From Pyricularia pennisetigena (lineage: Eukaryota > Ascomycota > Sordariomycetes > Magnaporthales > Pyriculariaceae): 64,000 nt of DNA. Position 1 is the first letter of the stretch; every line of letters starts with the position of its first letter. Location of the stretch: assembly GCF_004337985.1 (NCBI RefSeq), contig NC_043741.1, positions 1,291,512 through 1,355,511 of the forward strand. The letters run 5' to 3'. This document shows positions 19,956 to 29,998 of this stretch, one piece after another. The position numbers were made by a program, and so were the translations under genes. Below the pieces are notes generated by a model, which saw only the letters and a program-made list of their open reading frames with translations, was not told the origin of the DNA and ran no database searches.

Positions 19956-22686
19956 TCAGTTGAATTCCACCTGACTTCCCTGTCCTGGACGCTGATCTCT
20001 CCTCTCAAGCCTGCGCCTCCTTCTCCTCTCGGCAGCAGACGCTGAAGGGTCGCCTGGTGGCCCTCCGGGCCCACCCGACATTTGGCTCCATGTTCCGTGG
20101 CTTTCGGCACTCTCGAGCGTAGACACCGTATGTCCTGCCGCCGGCAAGTTCCCTACGCCACCAGAAGCTGGCCCCGGTTGTCCCGAAAAGTATGCCGAGT
20201 CCTTGCCCGCCGGTCTCCTGCCTCCGGCGAACGGTGGGGCCGGGGGCATGGCCAGAGGGTCGTCGCGCACTCGTTGCTCCGCCGCCGCCTCGGCTTTTCG
20301 AATGTCCGAGTCGCGTCGGTATCGAGTCTTACTGCCACTGCCGCCGGTCGGTGTGTCGTTTCCAGACAAGCTGCTCAGGTCATCCTCGCGCTGTCGCCTC
20401 CGCTGCTCCCTGCGCTCCGCCGAGGCTTCTTCGCGCGTCAGCTGACGCAACGTCACATTGCCTCGATCGTCACCCTTGACCTTGACGCTGACCCGAGGCT
20501 GCCCGGCAACGCTCGAGTCTCGTCCCCATCGACGATCTTCGCTCGAAGCTAGGCGACTCGCGCTAGCTTGTGCCGCTTGCGCAGCCGCCTCTCCTTCCCT
20601 ACGCCTCCTAGACGAAGCCGTGCGCTCGAGGCCGGGCGAGCGGTCGCTTGGTGAATCGTCGTACGGATCGCGGGGCATCGGCGGCATCGAAACATATTCT
20701 GCGTCGTGCCTCGACCGCGAACGCGATCTGGATGGGCCGGATGCTGGTGGTGGTGGACCCCCACCGGGCGCTGGCATTGGGACTGGTATTGGTGTCGGCG
20801 CGACAGATGTTCCAGCTCCGTAGCCCGTAGGTGGGCGAGGCTCAATCGAAGACTCAGTCATTGTCATCTCGGAAAGCTGTGACGGTGCCGGTCTTCCAGC
20901 AGTCCTGATCTGTGGCCGAGAGTGTCTCCGCGTGGGCGAGTCGAACCCATCACCAGTATACCTGGCAGGTCGCTGACCTGCTCGCCTCTCCTCGTCTTCC
21001 ATTCTCATGCGGTCCTCTTCCTTCCTGTCTCTCCGATCCTTCATCTTTTTCGCAAACCAGCCAAGGCCAAGGCCTGCCAGGATGCCCTTCCCGACTCCTC
21101 CTCCGCTGCTTTCCTTGGGCGGTGGAAGTCGTCTTGAGGGACTGTCGCTGCGATACGACGAATAATCCGAGTAGATCAGGCTGTCGTCTGGTCTTGCGTT
21201 CCTCCTATGCGACTGTGGCGGCGTGATTGGTCGTCCACCAGCGGTACCAGGTCGTGAGGCAGCCGCACTCAGAGCCCCGGCCGCCATGGTGGGACCTCCA
21301 GGTCCAGGCAGCAGTGGCGACCTCGGGCGTCTGCGATCGTCGTCCCTCCTTACTGATGTGGCGTCAGTATAGTCAGTGTATTCGCTGATTACCGTGTCGC
21401 CCCTGCGTGATCCTCGTCCGTAGCGGGTCGGAGTCTCGCTTGAGACTGCAGAATACTCGGTCTCGTCTCGGCGGTTATCTTTTTTCTTCATCATCTTGGC
21501 GAGTAAACCTCCAGCACCAAGAGCTGCGCCGACGCCCAGGACTTTTGTCATGAAGCCTCCGCCTTTTTCCTCCTTCCTCCTATCAACCCTCTCGCTGTAC
21601 TTCTCGTCGTCGAAATAGCCGGTGCTGGGAGATCCTCCTCGCCTAGATGATAACACCTCCGGGGCTCGGCTGCGGCTCCGCATGCGGGATCGGGATTGAG
21701 AACGAGATCGAGATCGGCTGCGCGAGGTGGCTTTCTTGCTCTTGTTGAATAGGGCGAATGCGCCCGCGCCGGCAGCCAGCGGGCCCAGCCATTTCATTGC
21801 ACCCCCGCTTGACCTCCGGTCGGTACGATCCGTACGCTCCGTGCGATCCGTCTCGGTGATCTCGGTCACACGACTCCTGCCAGCATCTGATCGGGCTCCG
21901 CTGAGGTAATACTCCTCGCGGCGGCCAGACGCCTTGTAGCTAAGGATGAAATACGTGAGGAGCAAAACCGCCATCCAGAGTGCGTACAAGATGAAACAGT
22001 ACTTTGGCGATCCGTAGAGGGTCAGGCCCAGGGGTATCTGGACGATACCTAGAAGAGCGAGGGCTCTGCCCGACCACTGGTGAACCGTCACGCGCAGCGA
22101 GCGGCCTCTGATGCCACTGACAAGGCGACCGCCGAATGCCTGAAGGATGAACAGAACGAGGATGGCCACCCCGATCCCGTGGTGCGGATTCGTCAAGCTC
22201 CGGGTAGGACCAACTGCGAACCAACCCAGTATAAAAACAACAATGACCAGGCCCAGCGCCAGTACGTTCAAATATGCGTGATATTTAACAGCGAAGCCGG
22301 CGCGCCCTGTATAGAAGCGTGCCGTCATGACAGCGGCCGGCACGAGAAAAAGAAAAGCCATGGTCGCGAGGATGCCGTGGGCCAGAATGAGAGTATGGTA
22401 CTGCTGGACTGTCGAGAAGCGGTTGCCCATGCCTGGATCGCAGAGAAGAAACAAGAGTCAGAACTGGTGACCAGGTTGCCTGAAGCATACATACAATCAA
22501 TCATGTTATGGCTAAGCTAGATACCATCTCGCACTCACCATTATATTGCATAGTGTCAAAGTTGAGCCCCTGCAAGTTCGGCAGCAAAAAGGTATTCTTG
22601 GTGAAATCCCAAGTCCCATCTCCGACGTTGAGGGTGTCAGACGTATACGACGCCGTCCCCGGCGGGGAAAAGTCCGCCGGTGCCAT
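19956..22686 (-). CDS. Cytochrome b561-domain membrane protein with long disordered tail
   Basis: Two exons, complement(19956..22432, 22539..22686), 874 aa; the intron is 106 bp and in phase. A short N-terminal segment (1-50, including DGTWDFTKNTF) precedes a b561-type bundle at about 60-215. Its helices carry AHGILATMAFLFLVPAAVMT, KYHAYLNVLAL, NPHHGIGVAILVLF and VHQWSGRALALLG, plus a fifth hydrophobic helix. Histidines at about 68, 101, 133/134 and 167 are placed to bind two b hemes, so transmembrane electron transfer is inferred. No DOMON domain is present. The remaining 650 residues are charged and disordered: an Arg/Ser run (about 286-305), three Gly-rich hydrophobic cassettes each ending in Lys/Arg (about 259-283, 340-369, 493-520), and Pro-rich stretches. 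Role and partner are unknown; a membrane-anchored scaffold with a redox domain is one reading. Confidence 0.85.
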
Positions 22687-24041
22687 GGCTGGCGAGAAAG
22701 GTCTCGGCTCTCAGGAAAGTTCGTAAACTCCTCTCCTGAATGCCCTCGCGGATTCGTAGAAATTAAACCCGTTCGAGCTGGGTTCGTAAGGAGGGAGTTT
22801 GTTGTCTTGGAACCGCGGGAGGCCCCGCTGGGGGCGAGAAGTTAAGGGAGACTCCAATCGCCGGTACGATGTCGTCTCTTGTCCGACAAATGTCGGGATG
22901 TGTTGATGGCAGTTTCTCTTACTGCCTGAGTTTTTTTCTGTAAGGTTGCTACGTATTTTGGAATTCCACCGGCATACTGCGTGCCGCGATGGGCGATGAC
23001 GCGGGCCCTCGGGCTTGGGGGATTTTTTTTTTTTTTTTTTTTTTTTCGAGAGAGAGAGAGAGAGCTTGACAGTTGACGGTGTTTACACCGCCTGGCAAGG
23101 CAACTTTCGTCCTCTTTCGTAATTGTTCTTTTTTTTTTTTTTCCTTGTAAACACGGCAAGTCGACGGAAAGCTTCGACTGGGCCTCGCGGGGGCGGGTAA
23201 TGAAGATGGCGTCTTGAACAAAAAATTGACAATGGATTGTTCAGTACACCAGGCAAAAAAGAAATCAAATTCTTGGGAGATCCTTCCTTGCAGCAACAAA
23301 GTAGCACCAGGGCGGAATCACCCTAGAGGGAGAGACGACTGACGCACTCAAGTTCTTGCTGAGCTCACCGTTGGTGGGGAAACCGGGAGAGTCCCACCAG
23401 TTGTTGCACTGTCCCGGTCGCTAGGGAAATCCATTTGAACGCCAAGCTTTCCCCATTGGCCCCATGTTACTTTACATCGTAAGTGGACGGTAGCTAGCAA
23501 AGCACCCCACAACCTCTGCTTCTCTAGGTGAGGCATATCATTAATGAGAGCTCCATCACCCAGTGTTTGGCTCAAACCGCCAACTCAGCCCCGACCGACG
23601 TGGCACTGCATCAGGCGCATCAAAAGTGAGCCAAATGCGCCTGCGGCGGTGAAGCCAAGGGAAAATCATTTTTTGAGAAGAAAAGGGAAAAAAAAAAGAA
23701 TAAAACTCTTTAGGTGGTTTTTTTTAATTAGCAGTTCCCCTTAAGGGCTTCATTGAGAAAGCAAAAAGCTCCATCTTTACTTGCCTCATGGGGGATTGAA
23801 GAAAAAGTAACAAACCCAAACAAAAGGAGCCGGCCCGACACCCTGGACAACCCGATCGCCACCTACAATTCTACAAAGTAACCAAGAAAAAGGGAAAAGA
23901 AAAAAAAAATCACATAAATGCACAAAAACCCCTGGTTCACCGAGGAGGATCCACCAAAACCCGAGAACCACTCTCAATGGGAGCCTAACATCCACAGATA
24001 CCTTACTCTTCCCCGGAAAGGATAACCTTCCAGCAACGACC
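22687..24041. promoter_or_regulatory. Upstream region of the b561 gene and 3' flank of the secreted-protein gene
   Basis: 1.35 kb without a gene. It contains a T run followed by GA repeats at about 23024-23064, a second T run at 23129-23142, and A-rich patches near 23880-23910. The b561 promoter must lie in the left part. Confidence 0.5.
23024..23064. repeat. Poly(T) plus GA dinucleotide repeat
   Basis: About 23 T followed by a GA microsatellite, about 340 bp upstream of the b561 gene start. Read directly; function unknown. Confidence 0.9.
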
Positions 24042-24225
24042 TCACTCGTAAACCCGATGGATTGTGACAGAGTCGCAGCCTGGCTCATTTGGCGGCGGCA
24101 CCAGAGCCCAGTTGATGGCATGATAAGTGTAGCTGTTGACATGCGTCTCACGGCAGGCATACCTTTGCATCAAACAGTACAAAGTCAGCCTTCCGTAAAA
24201 CACATCGACCAACAGACACCAGAAG

Positions 24226-24261
<36 letters not shown>

Positions 24262-24804
24262 CCAAAACACTCACCAGTTGTACATTGCATGCGACGGGTC
24301 CCACGGGCTGACCTTGTCGGCCGGCGCCTCGTGGCTGCCGTCGCCATAGGCCGCCAGGTACATGTTGTCGTCATCGTCGAAGCCGACGGGGCTGTAATCT
24401 TCGTCGTTGATCTGCAGCGAGGGTATGGCAAGGTCCGACCACAGCTGAGTGCCCATCACCATCATCGACTCGAGAAACTTGAGCTCGGCCTTTTCCGTAT
24501 AGTACGCCTTGGACAACAGCGGGCCGATGGCGTGCTTGTCCTCCCCCTCCTCTCCTTCGTCCTCATCCATGGCCTTGTACTGGTGGGTAAACGCGCTGGC
24601 GCGTTCGAAGATGCCGTCATCCGTGACGCACAAGACCCTGGACATGGGTCCGACGTGACAGGCAAAAATGGACCAGCCGACCAGCGTTGAGTTGGAGCTC
24701 TCCGTGATGTAGAGGTGGAAATCCTTTGTCGTCTCGAGGTCCTCGAGCTGGGCAGTCACGCCGGCAGCCAAAGCAAAGGCCAAGAGGAAATGTTGTAGTT
24801 GCAT
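24042..24804 (-). CDS. Small secreted acidic protein (unknown family)
   Basis: Two exons, complement(24042..24162, 24275..24804), 216 aa. It opens with a clear signal peptide (MQLQHFLLAFALAAGVTAQ) with likely cleavage after Ala18. The mature chain has an N-glycosylation site (NSTL), an acidic stretch (DEDEGEEGEDKH) and a second acidic loop (GFDDDDNMYLA). Four cysteines (ACHVG, VLCVTDD, YACRETH, GCDSV) could form two disulfides. The C-terminal exon (YACRETHVNSYTYHAINWAL) is joined in phase and restores Trp at the junction. The 112-bp intron carries 33 consecutive T on the coding strand. No enzyme motif is seen; size, secretion and cysteines fit a cell-wall protein or effector candidate. Confidence is high that it is a gene and low on role. 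Confidence 0.8.
24226..24258. repeat. Poly(A) tract, 33 nt, within an intron
   Basis: 33 A on the plus strand, forming a T33 tract in the intron of the secreted-protein gene, about 16 nt downstream of the donor site on the minus strand. Confidence 0.95.
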
Positions 24805-25602
24805 TTTCTCCTATGCCTCTTGATAAGAACTTTGAGGACTCGAAGACTAGAGGGCCTGGTGTGTAGCAGTATACAATCGAGAAGAGAAAGGTAAAAGGAA
24901 GATGATGCAGAATACCGGTTAATGGAGAGAGCTACCAAAATCGACCAAAGCCTCTAAAGATCTGCCAATGTTGGTGAATGTTTCAATGCTGATGGAAGAA
25001 ATAGAAGCTGATGAAGAAGTAGAATTCCCAATAGCCGGTGAAAGGGCGAGAGGATGCCCTCATATACACCAACCAGACTTCTATTATTATTCGCTGCTGC
25101 TGCTGCTGTTGGCTGAGGCAGTCACACTCTATTTCTTTACTCGCGGATATGACAGAGTTGGTACTGCCGCAACAGTAGTACGTCCATGGTTTTGATAGAA
25201 GCTCTTTCAGCAGTGACGACATCTTTGAATGACCAGGTAAACATCGACAAGGTGGAAGGTTACGCCGACCCCAAACTAAGAATGTACTCACTCCTCACAT
25301 TCGGGCTAACAGTGATGACGCTGCCTTCTAGCACAATGCAGGTAGTCGCCAGGTCGTATCTTATTAGTGCGGGTAGAGAAAAAAACAAATCTGGAATACA
25401 TTGTGTGGTACGTATGGCTGTCAATATTCATCGTCAATGCTTCGCATATGAAGGAATGTACGTGAAGGCCTGCCGGCAAGAAACAGTAGATGCGATGTGA
25501 AAAAAAAAAAGTATCCATGCTTTCCATACATTTTTGCCAGAAAAGCAGCTTTGCACGCAGGGCAGGAGATGGAGAAGCTCAAATCTGCAAAGTGCCCGCC
25601 TC
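24805..25602. promoter_or_regulatory. Upstream region of the secreted-protein gene
   Basis: 798 bp without a supportable gene. The left part is the promoter of the minus-strand secreted-protein gene. It contains a CTG run near 25095-25110. The right part is the 3' flank of the Ybp-family gene. Confidence 0.5.
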
Positions 25603-27618
25603 TCATGAACCAACAGTCAGGTCCTTGAGCCGCCCATTGAGAACATCCAACTCCATGGCAAAACTTGGGTCCTGATGATCGTCGATCTCAGACTTCCCAT
25701 CACTTTCGCCCCCGGTCGGCTTCGAGGTGGCGGTGATCAATGGCCTGATAAACCTCTCCTCCATGGCTCCGCGCATGCCTTCGGGGATCTGTTTCCTGTA
25801 TCTCTCGGACCGGAACAAAAGGTAGGCAAAGTTGGCGGCTTGCATCAAAAAGGGCGAGTTTTGCGACCAGTATTCGGCAAAGGCGTCCTTGTCCATCTCC
25901 CGCACGAACTGCATATCGGGGAAAACGAGGTATTGTAGCTGCTCGATGGCCTCTGGGGTGCCAAAGATACTACTGCTGGCCTTGCTGCTCTTGTCCTGGC
26001 TGCTACTCTCTGCTACACCATCAATTCCCAACCCAGAGGCGGGAGTTATATGGACTGCTGGGGGTTTCTGTGCCGTTTCGAGCTCCTCCTTGAGCCAGGT
26101 GACGGCGCAAGCTTTCAGGTTCGAGAACATGCAATTCTCAAGGAGATCCTCTAGGATGTGCAACCGCCCATCCTCTTCAGGGCATGCATGTAGTATCAGG
26201 CCGGCCAACGTCGAAGCTGCATTGCGCACTCCCAACGATGAGTGGTATACTGCACACAGCGTGAGAAGGTGATGGTAAGGCATGAAGGCCGCACGGAGCG
26301 TCTCTGTCGACATTGTAGGAGAGACAATAAATTTGCCATGCTCCAACCACAAACCAATGGCCAAGATAGCCTCGATTGTGCCGGGCATCCTTTGTATTTC
26401 GCCGTTTGCGTCATCTTCTAGGTATTTTTGCATGAGGCTCAGATGCTCTGGGAAGATGTAGATCTTGGGCTTGGGCATGTTCGCCTGGAATACGGTAGAG
26501 GAGAACACCCAGTATCCCATCAAGCAAATGGCGCCGCCCGTCGGCAGGTGAACATCTTGAGGTCCCCTGAGCCTATCGGCGTCTGGTATTGTGCTCCTGC
26601 GGATCGGTCCGTCTTCGCATACTGATGCAATAATCTGGGTCGCAGAGGCGGATATGCCGAGGTCTTGGGATAGTGCCTAGAAAAGAAATAACATCAGAAT
26701 TCGTCAGCTCTTGTTCGCAAGCACATCCGGATCAGTGTTTGTAGGCAGAATACACACAGCGAGCCGGCCGATAATGGCGTCTCTTGCGAGCAAATCAGAA
26801 TCATCCTTGTAAGCTTGCAGCGCAGTCTTCTTCCCAGGCACCGTCTTTCCCGGGTTGTATGCCTCAATCAACCGCTGCGCCCAAGCGGGGGACGTCGCGT
26901 TGACGTAGGATTCAAGGATCCCCAACACGAACGATAGCAGGAGCCTTTCTTGTATCTCAGTCTCGGCCGGGTCCTCATGCTGCTCAGCCTCTGGGTCCGG
27001 GGCATTCTTGGAAACGTCTCCATCCTTGTCCGGGTTGGCAACGTTGACGCTCGACTTGCGCGACGGCAGGGGCGGCCGGCGGTGGCCCGACAGGGACTGG
27101 ACTAGGTTGATGGCCGACGCAGTCATGAGCTGATTCGGCCGATAGGCGCGTTGGACAGTTGCAAGGGTGGTGGCGAGGAAGCGTGAAGGGTACTTTGTCT
27201 TGATCCGCCTATGCAAGATGGCGAGCATGCCCAAGAGGACGATGAACCGCCTGATGGTCTCGGGGTCCGCGTCGCTGGCATCATCGCCGGAGAGCTGGGA
27301 GGTGTCATCATCGTCCTCGGGGTGGCCCTCTAGGACCTCGAGCAACTTGATGATGACTTCGCGAGGGTTGCCAAGGCGCGCGATGGTCTCGAGGCATTTG
27401 TCGCCTCCGGGGTAGAGGAGCAGGTTCTGGACAAGGTCCCAGCCGATTTCCTGCGTCAGGGACGCATCTTGAAGGATTTCGTTTAGAGTCGGTAGGATTT
27501 CGGGTGACAAAAACTTCTCGATAATGGTCAGATATGTGAAATTGTCGGTCGCGGGAGGTCGGGACTCGAGCAGGGCTTGTACGGCCTTGGACTTGTCCGT
27601 GGCTGTGACGTCGTCCAT
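25603..27618 (-). CDS. Ybp/Alf4/Glomulin-family protein (Ybp1/Ybp2-like)
   Basis: Two exons, complement(25603..26676, 26725..27618), 655 aa, separated by a 48-bp intron with a CTGAC branch and TTCTAG acceptor. The protein is a helical-repeat type without signal peptide or membrane segment. Recognisable blocks are NFTYLTIIEKFLSPEILPTL, IGWDLVQNLLLYPGGDKCLE, RRFIVLLGMLAILHRRI and LLLSFVLGILESYVNA in exon 1; exon 2 begins ALSQDLGISASATQ and holds MPKPKIYIFPEHLSLMQKYL. This matches the fungal family of yeast Ybp1 (activation of Yap1 after peroxide) and Ybp2 (kinetochore), related to Glomulin/ALF4. Which role applies cannot be told from sequence. A Ser/acidic spacer lies near residues 190-230. Retention of the intron would give a stop after NKS. 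Confidence 0.82.
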
Positions 27619-28555
27619 GATGGGCGCTGGGTTGTTTCTTCGGTCGCCCGTGCGCTGTTGGTCCCGTCTGTAGCGGTTTGGGGAATCGGGCGTGTGGAAA
27701 GGGTTGAAAAGACGTGGTGTGTTTTTTTCTTTTTTCTTTCTTTTTTTTTTTTTTTTAGATTAGAGAGAGAGGGAAGATTTTTCAGGTTTTTCCACTTCTC
27801 AATAGGTACGTAAACTTGGCAGGATTCCGTATCAAGGATTCCAAACCTGTCTGCGAAGAAGAGGTTTATTGCTTGGCGGCTCGTAGCGGATGCATCGAGT
27901 CCAATAAAGCCGTTGCGCCGCGCACCTTTTCGCGACGCACCTCCCCTCGCTAGCAGCTGTCACCCCAACTTCCAGCTGCATCTCATTTTTACCCCGCAGC
28001 TTGCACATCCAACGCCACCAAATCTAACCACGCACGCAGCGCCCTTGAATCTGGCCTGGCCCATCCCGTCCCCAACCAAGGTTGGACCACGCAACTCCTA
28101 GCGCATTACCCGGACGGTTCTAGACGTATCTCATACATTGCGCGGATATCACCAACAAAGACAAACGGCCATAGTCCCCCCTCCCTGTCAGCATTGTATG
28201 ATCAAACAAGCAATGTGGCACAAAGTCGAAAATTGAGTCAAGGTCAGGTTTGTGTGATGATGAAAAGGATAATATAATCAAGGTTATCACCTAAACGCCA
28301 AGTCATGAGACCGGGCCCGGTCTACGGGTAAGAATACAAGAGAGAAATCATACAAAAATTATATCCAGAATTCAAATTGCCTCACCCAAGACGCCACCCC
28401 GCACCCCAAAAAAAACATAACCACATTTTTTTTTCCCTGTGAGCTTCGAACAAACAATTTCGTGCAAGACGGAGTCCGTCATCCCCTGTCCGGCAAAGGC
28501 CAATTGTCGACATGAGGCGAGTCAAGGCCCGAAACCTAGGACATCGGGGGCCAGC
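27619..28555. promoter_or_regulatory. Spacer: promoter of the Ybp-like gene and 3' flank of the SET gene
   Basis: 937 bp, no gene. A T-rich run lies at about 27721-27757 and a pyrimidine-rich stretch at 27920-28080. The Ybp-like promoter should lie in the left half. Confidence 0.5.
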
Positions 28556-29998
28556 TCAATCGTCCCTCTTCTTGCCCCAGCTCATGCGCTTACTTGTCCT
28601 CAACATCCAGCTCCAGTGCTTGAACGGATCGGCGACGAGGTTGTCCATCTCGATGACGTCGTTGTCCTTGGGGCCGACGCTGGCCAGGCCGTACTCGACG
28701 GCGAGGCGGGCGTACTTTGTGGCCATCCACGGCTCGCCAACACCGTTGTACTCGATGGCGGCGTAGGTGAAGGCCTCGTAGATCATCAGGTCCAGGCGCT
28801 CCTGCTGGTACAGGCTGACCATGAGCTCGGCCATCTGCGGCGTGGCGCGCGACGACGGGGTGTAGTCGTGGAACTCCTTGCGCAGCTCGGCGATCTGCTC
28901 GAGGCGGGAGTCGGATTCCTCAGCGATCAGGTCCTTTTGCGTGCACATGGAGCAGCCGCAAGGAAATCCCCAAGTACGAGACAGTCTCTCCAGGCGGGCG
29001 GCTTGGCTCTGCAGGGGGCTGTACGATGAGGAAAAGTAAACGGTCAGTTTAGGTGATTCAAACTGGGGCGCGCACGGCAACATCAGTATCCTCCCGGAGG
29101 AGTGTAGAAAAACTTACTCAAGGTACGACAACGAAATCTCCTCTCCGATGTTGATCTGGCGAACAGCGTGGACGTGCTGGGTCAGGGTTTCGGGGTCGTA
29201 GTAATAGTCAGCGTTCGGGCGGCAGTCATGGTTGCAGCGAGAGATCTCGGGGAAGACGACGTAGAATTGATCGTCGTTATCGCCTTCGGGGTCGGCGTCG
29301 ATGTCGAAGGCGTTGGTAGACAAGATCTTGTCGACCTTTTGTTGGTAGTTCTCATGGATACCATCGTGAGTCGATAGGTTGAGCAGCAGCTGACGGTGCT
29401 TATCCGGGAGAACGTCGACGGCAGCTGTCTGTATCTCCTTGATCACCTTCTTTGGCATCGTGTCGAAGAAGCCGTAGTCGATTACGATGGCTGGCGTGCT
29501 GCTCATTATACGGTCTCCACGGTACAGCGTCTTGGCAGCAACTAGACCAACCCCCTTTCCAGGGATCATGACTGACTTGTACACCGGGTCGTAGTTGTGG
29601 TCGAGGTCCTTGTTGGTGTGTGCCGTGAGCTCCGGGTTGGTGAATGCAGGCAACTTGGCGATGCTCTTGGCCCTTTCGGGGCTGGTAATGATTGACACTC
29701 CTCTGTTGTTGGCGAAGCCACCGGCGTAGAAGACGCAGAACTCTATCGGCCCCGTTCCGTTGCGTGCACAGTTGCTGATTGACGTCCACGGCGATGATTC
29801 GTCAGTAACGTGCCTTCCGGTAGTGGCCTGCTTTTGGGCGATCACGTCTGCAGTAGAGCATATCGGGTCCGACAGCTCCGAAAATGAGAGTGGCAGTAGC
29901 GGCGATCGACATATGCCGAGTGTGAGGTGGCTTTGAATCGGATCGCGAGCCGCGAGGGCGGTGACGACGTAGAAGGACAGGACCTGCACTGCCTTCAT
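28556..29998 (-). CDS. SET-domain protein with N-terminal signal peptide
   Basis: Two exons, complement(28556..29018, 29118..29998), 447 aa; the 99-bp intron restores YLDPLQSQAARLERL across the junction. A hydrophobic leader (MKAVQVLSFYVVTALAARDP) is followed by a Cys-containing region with an N-glycosylation site (NGTG). The SET core follows: MIPGKGVGLVAAKTL, then GDRIMSSTPAIVIDYGFF, ISRCNHDCRPNADYYYD (the NHxCxPN cofactor-pocket motif) and INIGEEISLSYL. A post-SET-like zinc site (WGFPCGCSMC) and a helical C-terminus (AFTYAAIEYNGVGEPW, YARLAVEYGLAS) end it. The order suggests a SMYD/SET5-like lysine methyltransferase. Catalytic motifs look complete. A secretory leader is unexpected for this fold, though similar leaders occur in an expanded fungal SET group. 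Substrate unknown. Confidence 0.88.
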
